Source: DASUHT01 sp051955775 (GTDB lineage: Bacteria; Actinomycetota; Thermoleophilia; Gaiellales; JAICJC01). From it: DNA of 18,989 bases. The first letter of the stretch is position 1, and each line of letters opens with the position of its first letter. The DNA lies in assembly GCA_051955775.1 (NCBI GenBank), contig JBQCGJ010000294.1, forward strand, positions 1 through 18,989. The letters are read 5' to 3'. The position numbers were made by a program, and so were the translations under genes. Shown one piece after another: positions 1-7,015 of the stretch. The notes beneath the pieces were generated by a model. The model worked only from the letters and a program-made list of their open reading frames with translations. It searched no databases and was not told where the DNA came from.

Positions 1-30
1 CGGCCGCACAACGGCTCGTACGATGGAGCT

Positions 31-615
31 GTGGGCCCGCTCGACCGCTTCCTCCCCTGGCTTCCCGCGCTGATCGGCGCAGCCGCGGTGTGCGCGATGG
101 GCGCGTGGGCGACGACGGCGCCCGGTGTGCAGACGCCGGCCGGCGGCGCCGGGGCGGTGCTTGCGGTCGGATTCGGGCTGTTTCTGTTCATGCCCTTTGC
201 CGCTCTGGTTGCGGCGTCGCGACGTCTCGGCGTGTGGGCGACGGTGGGGCTCGGGGTCGCGTTCGTCGTGTTCGAGGTGTCGACGTTCCAGGATGCGATG
301 CGCTCGTCGTCTGCGGTGGCGCCGGTGCTGGTGTTCTCGCTGCCGGTCGCGATGCTGCTGGTCGTGCCCCTCTGTGTTGCCATGGCCGACGCGCTGCGGC
401 TGGTCGGTCGTCACCGGCGCGGCGGCGCGCTTCCGGCCGCCGGATGGCCGGACGTCGCTGTTGCGCTCGTGCTCGGCGCGGCCGGGTTCATGCTGCTGGC
501 GTATGCCGGCGCCGCGGCCGGGCTGGCCCTGGGATTCGCGCGCTGGGCGGGCCGCCGGCCCGCGCAGCAGATGGAAAGACCGGACCCGGGGTCTGACCCC
601 GGTTTGGAAATGTAA
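31..615 (+). CDS. Hypothetical membrane protein, five predicted TM segments; 5' end uncertain
   Basis: I do not recognise this protein. It is 194 residues from a GTG at 31 and has about five hydrophobic stretches (roughly residues 8-27, 40-63, 68-86, 97-122 and 139-170). A short arginine-rich loop (RHRRGG) follows the fourth, so an integral inner-membrane location is likely. No catalytic motif is visible. The frame is open back to base 1, and the GGAG at 25-28 is too close to the GTG to be a good ribosome site, so the true start may lie outside the window. The last dozen or so codons run into a palindromic repeat patch, so the hydrophilic tail MERPDPGSDPGLEM is probably repeat-derived. The gene converges on smc. 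It is a likely real gene because the amino-acid pattern is membrane-like rather than the Arg/Ala/Pro noise of shadow frames. Confidence 0.7.
   Translation: MGPLDRFLPWLPALIGAAAVCAMGAWATTAPGVQTPAGGAGAVLAVGFGLFLFMPFAALVAASRRLGVWATVGLGVAFVVFEVSTFQDAMRSSSAVAPVLVFSLPVAMLLVVPLCVAMADALRLVGRHRRGGALPAAGWPDVAVALVLGAAGFMLLAYAGAAAGLALGFARWAGRRPAQQMERPDPGSDPGLEM
586..602. repeat. 17-bp odd-centred palindrome CCGGGGTC-T-GACCCCGG
   Basis: This is a perfect inverted repeat with 8-bp arms and a single central T. It lies inside the last codons of the membrane-protein gene. Its core matches the palindrome at 700-714 except for one paired, compensating change, and both copies are followed by GTTT. Confidence 0.85.
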
Positions 616-625
616 AGACCGAGAC

Positions 626-642
626 CCTGTACCCGGTACAGG
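626..642. repeat. 17-bp odd-centred palindrome CCTGTACC-C-GGTACAGG
   Basis: This is a perfect inverted repeat with 8-bp arms around a single C, located 11 bp after the upstream stop codon. A one-base centre makes full pairing impossible in RNA, so a dimeric DNA-binding protein or a repeat-family unit is as plausible as a hairpin. Confidence 0.85.
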
Positions 643-658
643 TTGAGGCGCGTCAGGC

Positions 659-681
659 TCCGTCACAAAGCCCGTGACGGA
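659..681. repeat. Stem-loop: 8-bp perfect stem with 7-nt loop
   Basis: TCCGTCAC at 659-666 is exactly complementary to GTGACGGA at 674-681, with loop AAAGCCC. This is the only inverted repeat of the patch whose geometry directly suits an RNA hairpin. There is no U-run on either side, so it is not a canonical intrinsic terminator. Confidence 0.75.
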
Positions 682-699
682 TGCCAGACACCCATGGGA

Positions 700-714
700 C
701 GGGGCCTGGCCCCG
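700..714. repeat. 15-bp palindrome CGGGGCC-T-GGCCCCG, possible weak terminator
   Basis: This is a perfect inverted repeat with 7-bp arms, three bases from the smc stop codon. Read on the plus strand it is followed by GTTTT, so as RNA it could form a 5-bp GC stem with a CCTGG loop and a short U-run, a weak terminator for the rightward gene. On the minus strand no U-run follows. It pairs with 586-602 as a covarying second copy. Confidence 0.6.
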
Positions 715-717
715 GTT

Positions 718-3700
718 TTAGGCGGAATCGAGTGCGTGGTGCAGATCCGACTCCGCCGGCATGCGGCGGGACAGCACCTTCGACTCGCCGTCGCCGGCCA
801 TGCTCACGCCGTACAGCACGTCCGCCACCTCCATCGTCCGCCGCTGGTGCGTGATGACGATGAACTGGGCCCGCGACTGGTAGGCCCGTAGCAGGCTCAG
901 GAAACGCTCGATGTTGGAATCGTCCAGCGCCGCCTCGACCTCGTCCAGCACGTAGAACGGCGACGGCTTTGTCAGCATCAGCGCGAACAGGAAGGCGATC
1001 GCGGTCAGCGACTTCTCGCCGCCCGACAGCAGCGACAGCGACTCGATCCGCTTCCCCGCCGGGCGCACCTCGAGCTCGATCCCCGGCTCGGCAGCCGCCT
1101 CGCGTGGCTGCTCCGGCAGCTCCTCCTCATCGGAGTCGCCGCCGGCCTCGACCGCTGCGGCCGCCTCGGTCAGGCGCAGGCGGCCCGACCCGCCCGGAAA
1201 CAGCGTGCGCACGGTCTCGTCGAAGTGATCCGCCACCTCCTGGAACGTCTCCGCGAAGCGGCGGTCGATGGTGTCCGTGAGGTCGCGGATCAGCGACCGA
1301 CGCTCCCGCAGCGACCGCTCCAGGTCGTCGATCTGGGCCTCCAGCTCGCCGGCCCGCCCGCGCTCGGCCTCGTACTCCTCGGCGGCCAGCGGGTTGACCG
1401 CTCCCAGGCTCTCACGGCGCCGTTCCAGCCGCTCCAGCCGGGCCGCCAGCCCCGCCGCCTCATCCGGCGGCAGCGGCGCCTCGGGATCCTCCACCTCGAC
1501 CTGGTGCTGCGCCGCGATCTCCGCGCGCCGGCGCTCCAGGTCGGAGATCCGCTCTGCGGAGCGCGCCCGCCCCACCTCGACCTCTGTGGCCGCCAGGTCG
1601 GCCGCACGTGCCTCGGCCTGCTCGGCCGCCTCCGCCTCTGCACAGGCCTGGAGCTGGGCCGACAGCTCGCCGGCCCGTCGCTCGACCGATGCCACGTCTG
1701 CCCGCGCCGGCGTGCGCAGGAGCTCGGCGGCTGCCGATGCCCGGGCCAGCTCCACACGCAGACGATCGGCCAGCTCCAGCACGGGATCCGCCGCAGCGCA
1801 CGCCGCCTGTGCGCGCTCGCCGTCGGCCGTTGCCTGAGCCGCTGCCGCGGTCAGCCGGTCGGCCTCCTCGCCGTGGCGCTGCCGGCGTTCGTCCAGCCCC
1901 GCCCGCCTGGCGGCGACGGTGGCCGCCGCATCCGCCAGCTCGCGCCGCTCCATCTCCAGGCGTCCGTGGTGCTCGTCGGCTGCCGTGGCCGCCGTCCGCC
2001 GCTCGGCCTCCTCGCCCGCACTGGCTTCCGCGAGCGACTCCAGCTCGGTCAGCCGAGCCGTGTCGGCCTCCCGGTCGCGCGCAGCCAGGTCGCGCGCCGC
2101 GTCCAGGCGGGCCAGCTCGTCCGCCAGGCCGTCACGCCGCGCGGACGCCTGCCGCGCCGCGTCGATCGCCCGGGTCGCCGCCGCCCGCGCGCCGGCCAGG
2201 GCCGCCCGTGCCCGCTCGGCTGCCGCCTGCGCCTGCTGCTGCCGCTCGGCCGCTGCCGCAGCCACGCTGCGCGCCCGCTCGAGCTGCGCCTCGATCTCCG
2301 GGAGCTCACCGGCCACCCGGTCGCGCTCGGCTCGTGCGGCCATCCATGCCGCCTCGCCGGCGTCCGCCGCGCGCCAAAGCTCGCCTCGATCGACGTCGAT
2401 CCCCTCGCCGGCGGCCGTCACGGCCACACCCGAGGTGACCTGCGACAGGTCGGTGACCAGCCACACCCCTTCGATCAGCCTGGCCACCGCCGGGTCGGAC
2501 ACCGAGGCCACCTCGGCCAGCGGCCGCGCCCCCGGGACGGGCGGAAGGCCCGTCTGCACCGCACCGGCGTCAGCAAGCACCACCGCCAGCTCGCCCTCCG
2601 CCGAGCGCAGCAGACCGACGGCGTCCTCCAGCCGGTGCGCCACCACCGCGCCGGCGCGCCAGCCCAGCGCGGCCGCCACGGCCCGCTCGTACCCCGGCTC
2701 GGCGTCCACCCCCGCCGCCACCAGCGTCGCGCCCGCCGCCTGCAGGGCCTGCGCGGCCGGGGACAATCCCTCGCCGCGCTCGAGCGCACGGTTGAGCGCG
2801 GCCAGCCTGGTGCTCACCAGATCGCGCGTGTGCTCCAGCTCGTCGGCTGCCGCGCGCGCCTCCCGGCCCGCCGCCGCAGCCGCCTGTTCGTCCGCCGTGG
2901 CCGCCGTCTCGGTCTGCACGCACGCCAGCCGTTCCCGCTCGCGCGCGTCCGAGTCCTCCTCCAGGCTCACGCAGTCCGCGCCGGCCTGCTCGAGCTGCGC
3001 CGCCGCCGTCTCCGCCGCCGCTTCGAGCTGCGCCGCCCGGTCGCCGCCTGCCTGACCGCGGGCCCGCAGCTGCTCGGCTTCGCGGCGCACGGTGGAGGCT
3101 CGCCCCTGCGCCTCTGCCAGCGCCCGCCGGGCGTCCAGCGCAGCCGCCAGGGCAGCCTCGGCCGCCACGGTCGCCCCGCGCAACCGGTCGTCATCCACAG
3201 GTGCCAGGGCAGCCGCCTCGCCGGCCGCCTGCTCGGCGGCATCGCGGGCGGTCCTGGCCTGTTCGGCGAACCTCGCGGCATCGTCCCACAGCCGCGCATG
3301 CACCGCCATCCGGCGCTCGCGCGCCCGCGCCACACGCGAGGCGCCCTGAGCAACCCTCGAGGCATGGTCGGCGACGCGCTCGCGGGCGGTCTCGAACGCG
3401 TAGTAGGCATGCGCGGCACGCTCCTGCGCGGCCGCCAGGCCGGCCAGCTCCGATTCGGCCTGCCCGCGCTGGCCCGCCAGCTCGGCGAGCCGCGCCTCGA
3501 CCTTCGAGCGGGTCGCCCGGGCGACGGCCAGCTGCTCGTCCAGGCCCGAGGCCCGGCGCCGCTCGCCGACCAGCTCCGACCCCAGCAGCGCCACGCGGCC
3601 GACGGCGATCTCCGACGCCAGCCTGGCCGCCCGTTCCGCCGCCGTTGCCTGAAGAGCCAGCGGCCGCAGCCGCGCCCGCACCTCGCGCTCCAGATCGCGG

Positions 3701-4272
3701 GCGCGCTCCAGCTCGGCCGCCACCCGGTCGAGCTTGGACTCCGCCCGCGCACGGCGGCGCTGGAACTTTCCGAGGCCGGCCGCCTCCTCCACGAACCGGC
3801 GGCGCTCGTGGGGCTTGGAGACGAGCACCTCCTCCACCCGGCCCTGGCCGATCACCGAGTGCATCTCGCGCCCCAGGCCAGTATCGGCCAGGAGCTCGAG
3901 CACGTCCAGGCGGCGCACGCGCGAGCGGTTGACGAAGTACTCGCCCTCGGCGTCGCGGTACAGCCGCCGCATCACCGACACCTCGCCGAACTCCAGCGGC
4001 AGCGTCCCGCACTCGTTGTCCAGCACCAGCTCGACCTCGCACACACCGGCGGGCGGCCGGCCGTCCGAGCCCGAGAACATCACGTCCTGGCCGTTCGGCG
4101 CGCGCAGCTGGGACGGGGACTGCACGGCCATCGCCCACTGCAGGGCGTCGGCGATGTTCGACTTGCCCGAGCCGTTGGGCCCGACGATCACCGCGATGCC
4201 CTCGTGGAAGCGCAGCTCGACGGCGTGCGGGAACGACTTGAAGCCGCGGATTCGAAGCGTTTTCAGATACAT
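718..4272 (-). CDS. smc: Chromosome segregation protein SMC
   Basis: This is the bacterial SMC ATPase, the core subunit of condensin, which loads on DNA and organises and segregates chromosomes. The protein is 1184 residues, a normal length. The N-terminal head has FKSF (11-14) and Walker A GPNGSGKSN (31-39), followed by the conserved GQGRVEEVL and FVEEAAGLGKF segments near 160-190. Long Ala/Glu/Arg coiled coils flank a hinge at about 505-632. The C-terminal head carries the ABC signature LSGGEKSL (about 1080-1088), Walker B FYVLDEVEAALDD (about 1105-1117) and ITHQRRTME. I chose the ATG at 4272 (MYLKTLRIRGFKSF), one base after the rnc stop (TGA-C-ATG), rather than the 37-residue in-frame extension, which would overlap rnc. 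It is the last gene of the leftward run. No scpA, scpB, ftsY or mutM is present here. Confidence 0.97.
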   Translation of the reverse strand: MYLKTLRIRGFKSFPHAVELRFHEGIAVIVGPNGSGKSNIADALQWAMAVQSPSQLRAPNGQDVMFSGSDGRPPAGVCEVELVLDNECGTLPLEFGEVSVMRRLYRDAEGEYFVNRSRVRRLDVLELLADTGLGREMHSVIGQGRVEEVLVSKPHERRRFVEEAAGLGKFQRRRARAESKLDRVAAELERARDLEREVRARLRPLALQATAAERAARLASEIAVGRVALLGSELVGERRRASGLDEQLAVARATRSKVEARLAELAGQRGQAESELAGLAAAQERAAHAYYAFETARERVADHASRVAQGASRVARARERRMAVHARLWDDAARFAEQARTARDAAEQAAGEAAALAPVDDDRLRGATVAAEAALAAALDARRALAEAQGRASTVRREAEQLRARGQAGGDRAAQLEAAAETAAAQLEQAGADCVSLEEDSDARERERLACVQTETAATADEQAAAAAGREARAAADELEHTRDLVSTRLAALNRALERGEGLSPAAQALQAAGATLVAAGVDAEPGYERAVAAALGWRAGAVVAHRLEDAVGLLRSAEGELAVVLADAGAVQTGLPPVPGARPLAEVASVSDPAVARLIEGVWLVTDLSQVTSGVAVTAAGEGIDVDRGELWRAADAGEAAWMAARAERDRVAGELPEIEAQLERARSVAAAAAERQQQAQAAAERARAALAGARAAATRAIDAARQASARRDGLADELARLDAARDLAARDREADTARLTELESLAEASAGEEAERRTAATAADEHHGRLEMERRELADAAATVAARRAGLDERRQRHGEEADRLTAAAAQATADGERAQAACAAADPVLELADRLRVELARASAAAELLRTPARADVASVERRAGELSAQLQACAEAEAAEQAEARAADLAATEVEVGRARSAERISDLERRRAEIAAQHQVEVEDPEAPLPPDEAAGLAARLERLERRRESLGAVNPLAAEEYEAERGRAGELEAQIDDLERSLRERRSLIRDLTDTIDRRFAETFQEVADHFDETVRTLFPGGSGRLRLTEAAAAVEAGGDSDEEELPEQPREAAAEPGIELEVRPAGKRIESLSLLSGGEKSLTAIAFLFALMLTKPSPFYVLDEVEAALDDSNIERFLSLLRAYQSRAQFIVITHQRRTMEVADVLYGVSMAGDGESKVLSRRMPAESDLHHALDSA

Positions 4273-4273
4273 G

Positions 4274-5023
4274 TCAGCGTTGTTCGAGTCGATCCATGTT
4301 GGCCAGCGCCTCACGGGCGGCGGCCTGCTCGGAGACCTTCTTGCTGGGCCCCGAGCCACGACCGAGCTCGAGCTCACCGACACTGGCTGACGTCGTGAAC
4401 ACCCGCTGGTGCGGAGGGCCCGTGGTCTCGGTCAGGGCATAGGTTACCGAGGCCCCCCGACGTGCCAGCTCCTCCTGCAGCACCGTCTTGTAGTCGACGT
4501 GCCGGTCGAGGGCGAAACTGATCCGCCAGTCGAACGCATCCACCACGGCCCCGGCCACCGCGTCCAGCCCGAACTCCAGGAAGGTTGCGCCGATTGCCGC
4601 CTCGACCAGCGCCGCCATCACCGCATCCGAGCCGGACAGCACCTCGATGTCCTCGACCGCCACCCGTGGCGTGGCCGCCGCGCGCAGGTCGCGCTCGAGG
4701 CCGAGCTGGCGGGCCACCGCCGCGCAGCTCTCCCTCGAGACCACGTGCGCCCTGATCCGGGCCAGGTCGCCTTCCGGGCGGTCCGGGAACCGCCTGTACA
4801 GGTCGGCCGCGATGGCCAGCCCCAGCACTCCGTCGCCCAGGAACTCCATCCGCTCGTACGACTGCGTCCGGTTCTCGGCCCACGACGCGTGGGTGAAGGC
4901 GATGGTGCGTACGCGATCGGGAAGGCGGTCGATCAGTGCGCGCAGCGGCGCGCCGCCCGCGCCGTTAGCTGTGTGCTGTGACGTAGTCGATGGCCTGTCC
5001 GACGGTCGCGATCTTCTGCGCAT
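4274..5023 (-). CDS. rnc: Ribonuclease III, start uncertain
   Basis: This is a double-stranded-RNA endonuclease that processes rRNA precursors and structured mRNAs. From the ATG at 5023 it is 249 residues. The RNase III signature ERMEFLGDG is at 57-65 with metal ligands E57, E60 and D64. The second helix GSDAVMAALVEAAIGA (131-146) keeps the Glu at 141 but has Ala138 where an Asp (E. coli D114) is normally a metal ligand. A dsRNA-binding domain follows (about 177-245: DYKTVLQEEL, then GPSKKVSEQAA). The ATG at 5023 overlaps acpP by 59 nt and has no well-spaced ribosome site. The conserved domain begins near residue 27, where the codon is CTG (4945). No ATG, GTG or TTG lies between. The gene ends one base before the smc start, so the two are probably translationally coupled. 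Confidence 0.93.
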   Translation of the reverse strand: MRRRSRPSDRPSTTSQHTANGAGGAPLRALIDRLPDRVRTIAFTHASWAENRTQSYERMEFLGDGVLGLAIAADLYRRFPDRPEGDLARIRAHVVSRESCAAVARQLGLERDLRAAATPRVAVEDIEVLSGSDAVMAALVEAAIGATFLEFGLDAVAGAVVDAFDWRISFALDRHVDYKTVLQEELARRGASVTYALTETTGPPHQRVFTTSASVGELELGRGSGPSKKVSEQAAAREALANMDRLEQR

Positions 5024-5204
5024 CCTCGTCGGAGATCTTGAGCCCGAACTGGTCCTCGAGCTCCATGATCAGCTCGACCAGATCCAGCGAGTCGGCATCC
5101 AGATCGCCCTGGAACGACGCGTCCTCGGTCACCTGCTCCTCGTCCACACCAAGCTGCTCGACCAGAATCGCCCTGACGCGTTCGAGCGCCTCCTCACGGT
5201 TCAT
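4965..5204 (-). CDS. acpP: Acyl carrier protein
   Basis: This small acidic protein (79 residues) carries acyl chains on 4'-phosphopantetheine during type II fatty-acid synthesis. The attachment motif DADSLDLVEL is present, with the modified serine at residue 39. The helix pattern, ending in ISDEDAQKIATVGQAIDYV, is typical of the family. I chose the ATG at 5204, two bases after the plsX stop, with GGAG (5215-5218) ten bases upstream. A GTG at 5210 overlapping the plsX stop as GTGA would add two residues and is a real alternative. The plsX-acpP pairing is common and matches function, because PlsX uses acyl-ACP. Confidence 0.97.
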   Translation of the reverse strand: MNREEALERVRAILVEQLGVDEEQVTEDASFQGDLDADSLDLVELIMELEDQFGLKISDEDAQKIATVGQAIDYVTAHS

Positions 5205-5206
5205 CG

Positions 5207-6265
5207 TCACTCGTCTCCAATCTCGGGTTGCCGCGACGTGCGGGGGACTGTACGTGTCGGAAAGCCGCTCTGCAAGTCACTAGGATCGCGCAGCGCCAGC
5301 GACATGCGCTCCACCACATCCGCCCGCGCGCCGCGCGCGGCGTGACTGATGGCGTTGGCGATGGCGCGGCGGCTGGAATTCCCGTGGGCGATCACCGACA
5401 GCCCACGCACGCCCAGCAGATATGCCCCGCCGTACGTGTCCGGATCGGTGCGCACACGCAGCTCGCGCAGCGCCGGATACAGCAGCTTCGCCCCCATCTT
5501 GGCCCGCAGGCTGGACGTCGCGACCCCCCGCAGCTCCCCGAAGAACAACCGCGCCGCCCCCTCCAGGCCCTTCAGCAGCACGTTGCCCGCGAAGCCATCG
5601 CAGACCACCACGTCGAAGTCGCCCGTGAGCACGTCCCGGCCCTCGCAGTTGCCCGCGAACTCGACCGTCGAGGCCGCCAGCAGGGTGTGCGCCTCCAGCG
5701 TCACCGGCGTGCCCTTGCTGGACTCCTCGCCGATCGACAGCAGGCCGACCCGAGGCCGCTGCACATCCAGCACCTCACGCGCGAACTCGGAGCCGATGAT
5801 GCCGAACTGGAGCAGATGCTCGGGCCGGGCCAGCGCGTTGGCCCCGCAGTCGATCAGCACGCACGGCCCGGACGGGGTGGGCAGGGCCACGGCGATGCCG
5901 GGCCGGTTGATCCCGCGGATGCGGCCCATGTACACCAGCGAGGCAGCCATCATGGCGCCGGTGGAACCCGCCGAGACCGCTCCCTGAGCCTCCCCCTCGC
6001 GCACCAGCCGGCAGGCGGTGACGAGCGACGAGCCGGGCTTGGCGCGGACGGCGGGGGCGGGCTCCTCGTGCGAGCCGATGACGTCCGGAGCGTCGACCAC
6101 GCGCACGTTCGCACGGTCGCCGCCGAGCTCGCGTTCGAGGGTCGCGGACGGCCCGCACAGCGCGATCTGGATGCCCTCTGCGGCCGCCGCCAGCGCGCCC
6201 GCCACGACCTCGCCCGGCGCGCGGTCCCCGCCCATCGCATCGACGGCGATGGTCACATCCGGCAT
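5207..6265 (-). CDS. plsX: Phosphate acyltransferase PlsX
   Basis: PlsX converts acyl-ACP and inorganic phosphate to acyl-phosphate, the acyl donor for PlsY at the first step of phosphatidic acid synthesis. It is a peripheral membrane enzyme. The protein is 352 residues, starting MPDVTIAVDAMGGDRAPGEV at the ATG at 6265. Family segments seen include GSTGAMMAASL, LIDCGANALARPEHLLQFG, VCDGFAGNVLLKGLEG and YGGAYLLGVRGLSVIAHGNS. The in-frame upstream extension would overlap rpmF and is rejected. The gene lies 10 bp after rpmF with no visible Shine-Dalgarno site. The rpmF-plsX-acpP-rnc order is strongly conserved in bacteria. Confidence 0.97.
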   Translation of the reverse strand: MPDVTIAVDAMGGDRAPGEVVAGALAAAAEGIQIALCGPSATLERELGGDRANVRVVDAPDVIGSHEEPAPAVRAKPGSSLVTACRLVREGEAQGAVSAGSTGAMMAASLVYMGRIRGINRPGIAVALPTPSGPCVLIDCGANALARPEHLLQFGIIGSEFAREVLDVQRPRVGLLSIGEESSKGTPVTLEAHTLLAASTVEFAGNCEGRDVLTGDFDVVVCDGFAGNVLLKGLEGAARLFFGELRGVATSSLRAKMGAKLLYPALRELRVRTDPDTYGGAYLLGVRGLSVIAHGNSSRRAIANAISHAARGARADVVERMSLALRDPSDLQSGFPTRTVPRTSRQPEIGDE

Positions 6266-6275
6266 CGCGGAGAAG

Positions 6276-6464
6276 TTAGGGCGCTGCCTCGCGCAGCGGC
6301 TCCACCTCGCGGCCCCGGTAGTGGCCGCAGTTGGGGCATGCGTGGTGCGGCCGCAGCGCATGGTGGCACTGCGGGCAGACCGTCAGGCTGGGCGCCGAGA
6401 TGCGGTGCGTCGCACGCCGCTTGTCGCGCCGGGCCTTGGAGATCTTACGCTTGGGGACGGCCAT
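6276..6464 (-). CDS. rpmF: 50S ribosomal protein L32, zinc-binding type
   Basis: This 62-residue basic protein starts MAVPKRKISKARRDKRRATH, the standard L32 N-terminus. Two CxxC pairs, C30/C33 and C43/C46, form the expected zinc ribbon, so this is the zinc-containing form rather than the cysteine-free paralogue. It follows the DUF177 gene by 13 bp, the usual association. Confidence 0.97.
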   Translation of the reverse strand: MAVPKRKISKARRDKRRATHRISAPSLTVCPQCHHALRPHHACPNCGHYRGREVEPLREAAP

Positions 6465-6477
6465 GAGCCGGGGAAGC

Positions 6478-6990
6478 TTACATGAGCTCGCGCAACTTGG
6501 CCCACCGCTCGTCCACCTCGTCGGTCTCGCACGAGTGCTGGGGGTCGTCGGCCAGGCGGGCGCCGCATCGCGGGCACAGCCCGGGGCAGTTCTCGGAGCA
6601 CAGGATCTGCCGCGGAAGCTCGAGCACCAGCGCGTCGCGCGACCAGCGCTCCAGGTCGAGCTGGTCCTGGTCATCCAGGTACTCGCAGGTCAGTTCGTCC
6701 TCCGCGCCGGGCTCGGGATGCCGCGCATGGTACTCCGCAGCCTCCACCCTGACCGGCGTCCGGGCCGGCTCCAGGCAGCGTGCGCACGGCCCCACTACCT
6801 CGGCCCGTAGCGCCAGCTTCAGATACAGGCCGTCGCTGGATGCCTGCAGCACCAGCCGGGCCGGCACCGGATTGGGTTCGACCGTGTACCGCTCGCCCCC
6901 CAGCACGATGGGGTCGAACGGAATGGCCAGGTCGACGGTGCGAACGTCGCCGGCCTCCAGCCTGTATGCGCGCAGGTCGAGTGGTTCCAT
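6478..6990 (-). CDS. DUF177 (YceD-family) protein
   Basis: This member of the YceD/DUF177 family is almost always encoded immediately upstream of rpmF. Its role is poorly defined, with proposed links to ribosome assembly and rRNA. From the ATG at 6990 it is 170 residues. It keeps the CARC pair (C69, C72) of the CxRCL motif and the Cys-rich segment with C131, C135, C139 and C142 (CSENCPGLCPRCG), which suggests zinc binding. A GTG at 7008 would add six residues. The ATG was preferred because it sits behind an AG-rich stretch (GAGGGCGGTGAAGG), although the nearest part is close. Confidence 0.92.
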   Translation of the reverse strand: MEPLDLRAYRLEAGDVRTVDLAIPFDPIVLGGERYTVEPNPVPARLVLQASSDGLYLKLALRAEVVGPCARCLEPARTPVRVEAAEYHARHPEPGAEDELTCEYLDDQDQLDLERWSRDALVLELPRQILCSENCPGLCPRCGARLADDPQHSCETDEVDERWAKLRELM

Positions 6991-7015
6991 GGCCTTCACC
7001 GCCCTCACAGATGGG

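Larger units (their letters stand above)
573..717. repeat. Composite palindrome-rich repeat patch between convergent genes
   Basis: Within about 140 bp there are four perfect inverted repeats (586-602, 626-642, 659-681, 700-714), the 8-bp palindrome CCCATGGG at 691-698, and a near-direct repeat (AAAGACCGGACCC at 575-587 and AAAGACCGAGACCC at 614-627). The patch overlaps the 3' end of the upstream membrane-protein gene and abuts the smc stop codon. Its regularity is unlike the surrounding coding DNA. It looks like a dispersed, non-coding repeat family, but copy number cannot be judged from one window. Confidence 0.7.

Noticed and set aside
659..714. A strong intrinsic terminator for smc
   Set aside because: Hairpins are present, but no U-run follows them in the smc direction. 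Only the 700-714 dyad has a short T-run, and that is on the plus strand.
586..714. CRISPR array
   Set aside because: The inverted repeats are not regularly spaced direct repeats, there are no uniform spacers, and no cas genes are nearby.
4273..4383. A 37-residue N-terminal extension of SMC
   Set aside because: It lies inside the rnc coding region. The conserved N-terminus MYLKTLRIRGFKSF begins at an ATG one base after the rnc stop.
1225..4398. A 1057-codon open frame on the plus strand, antisense to smc
   Set aside because: The translation is Arg/Leu/Gly/Pro/His-rich with no recognisable domain. Such frames arise opposite high-GC genes, and the minus strand encodes a complete SMC.
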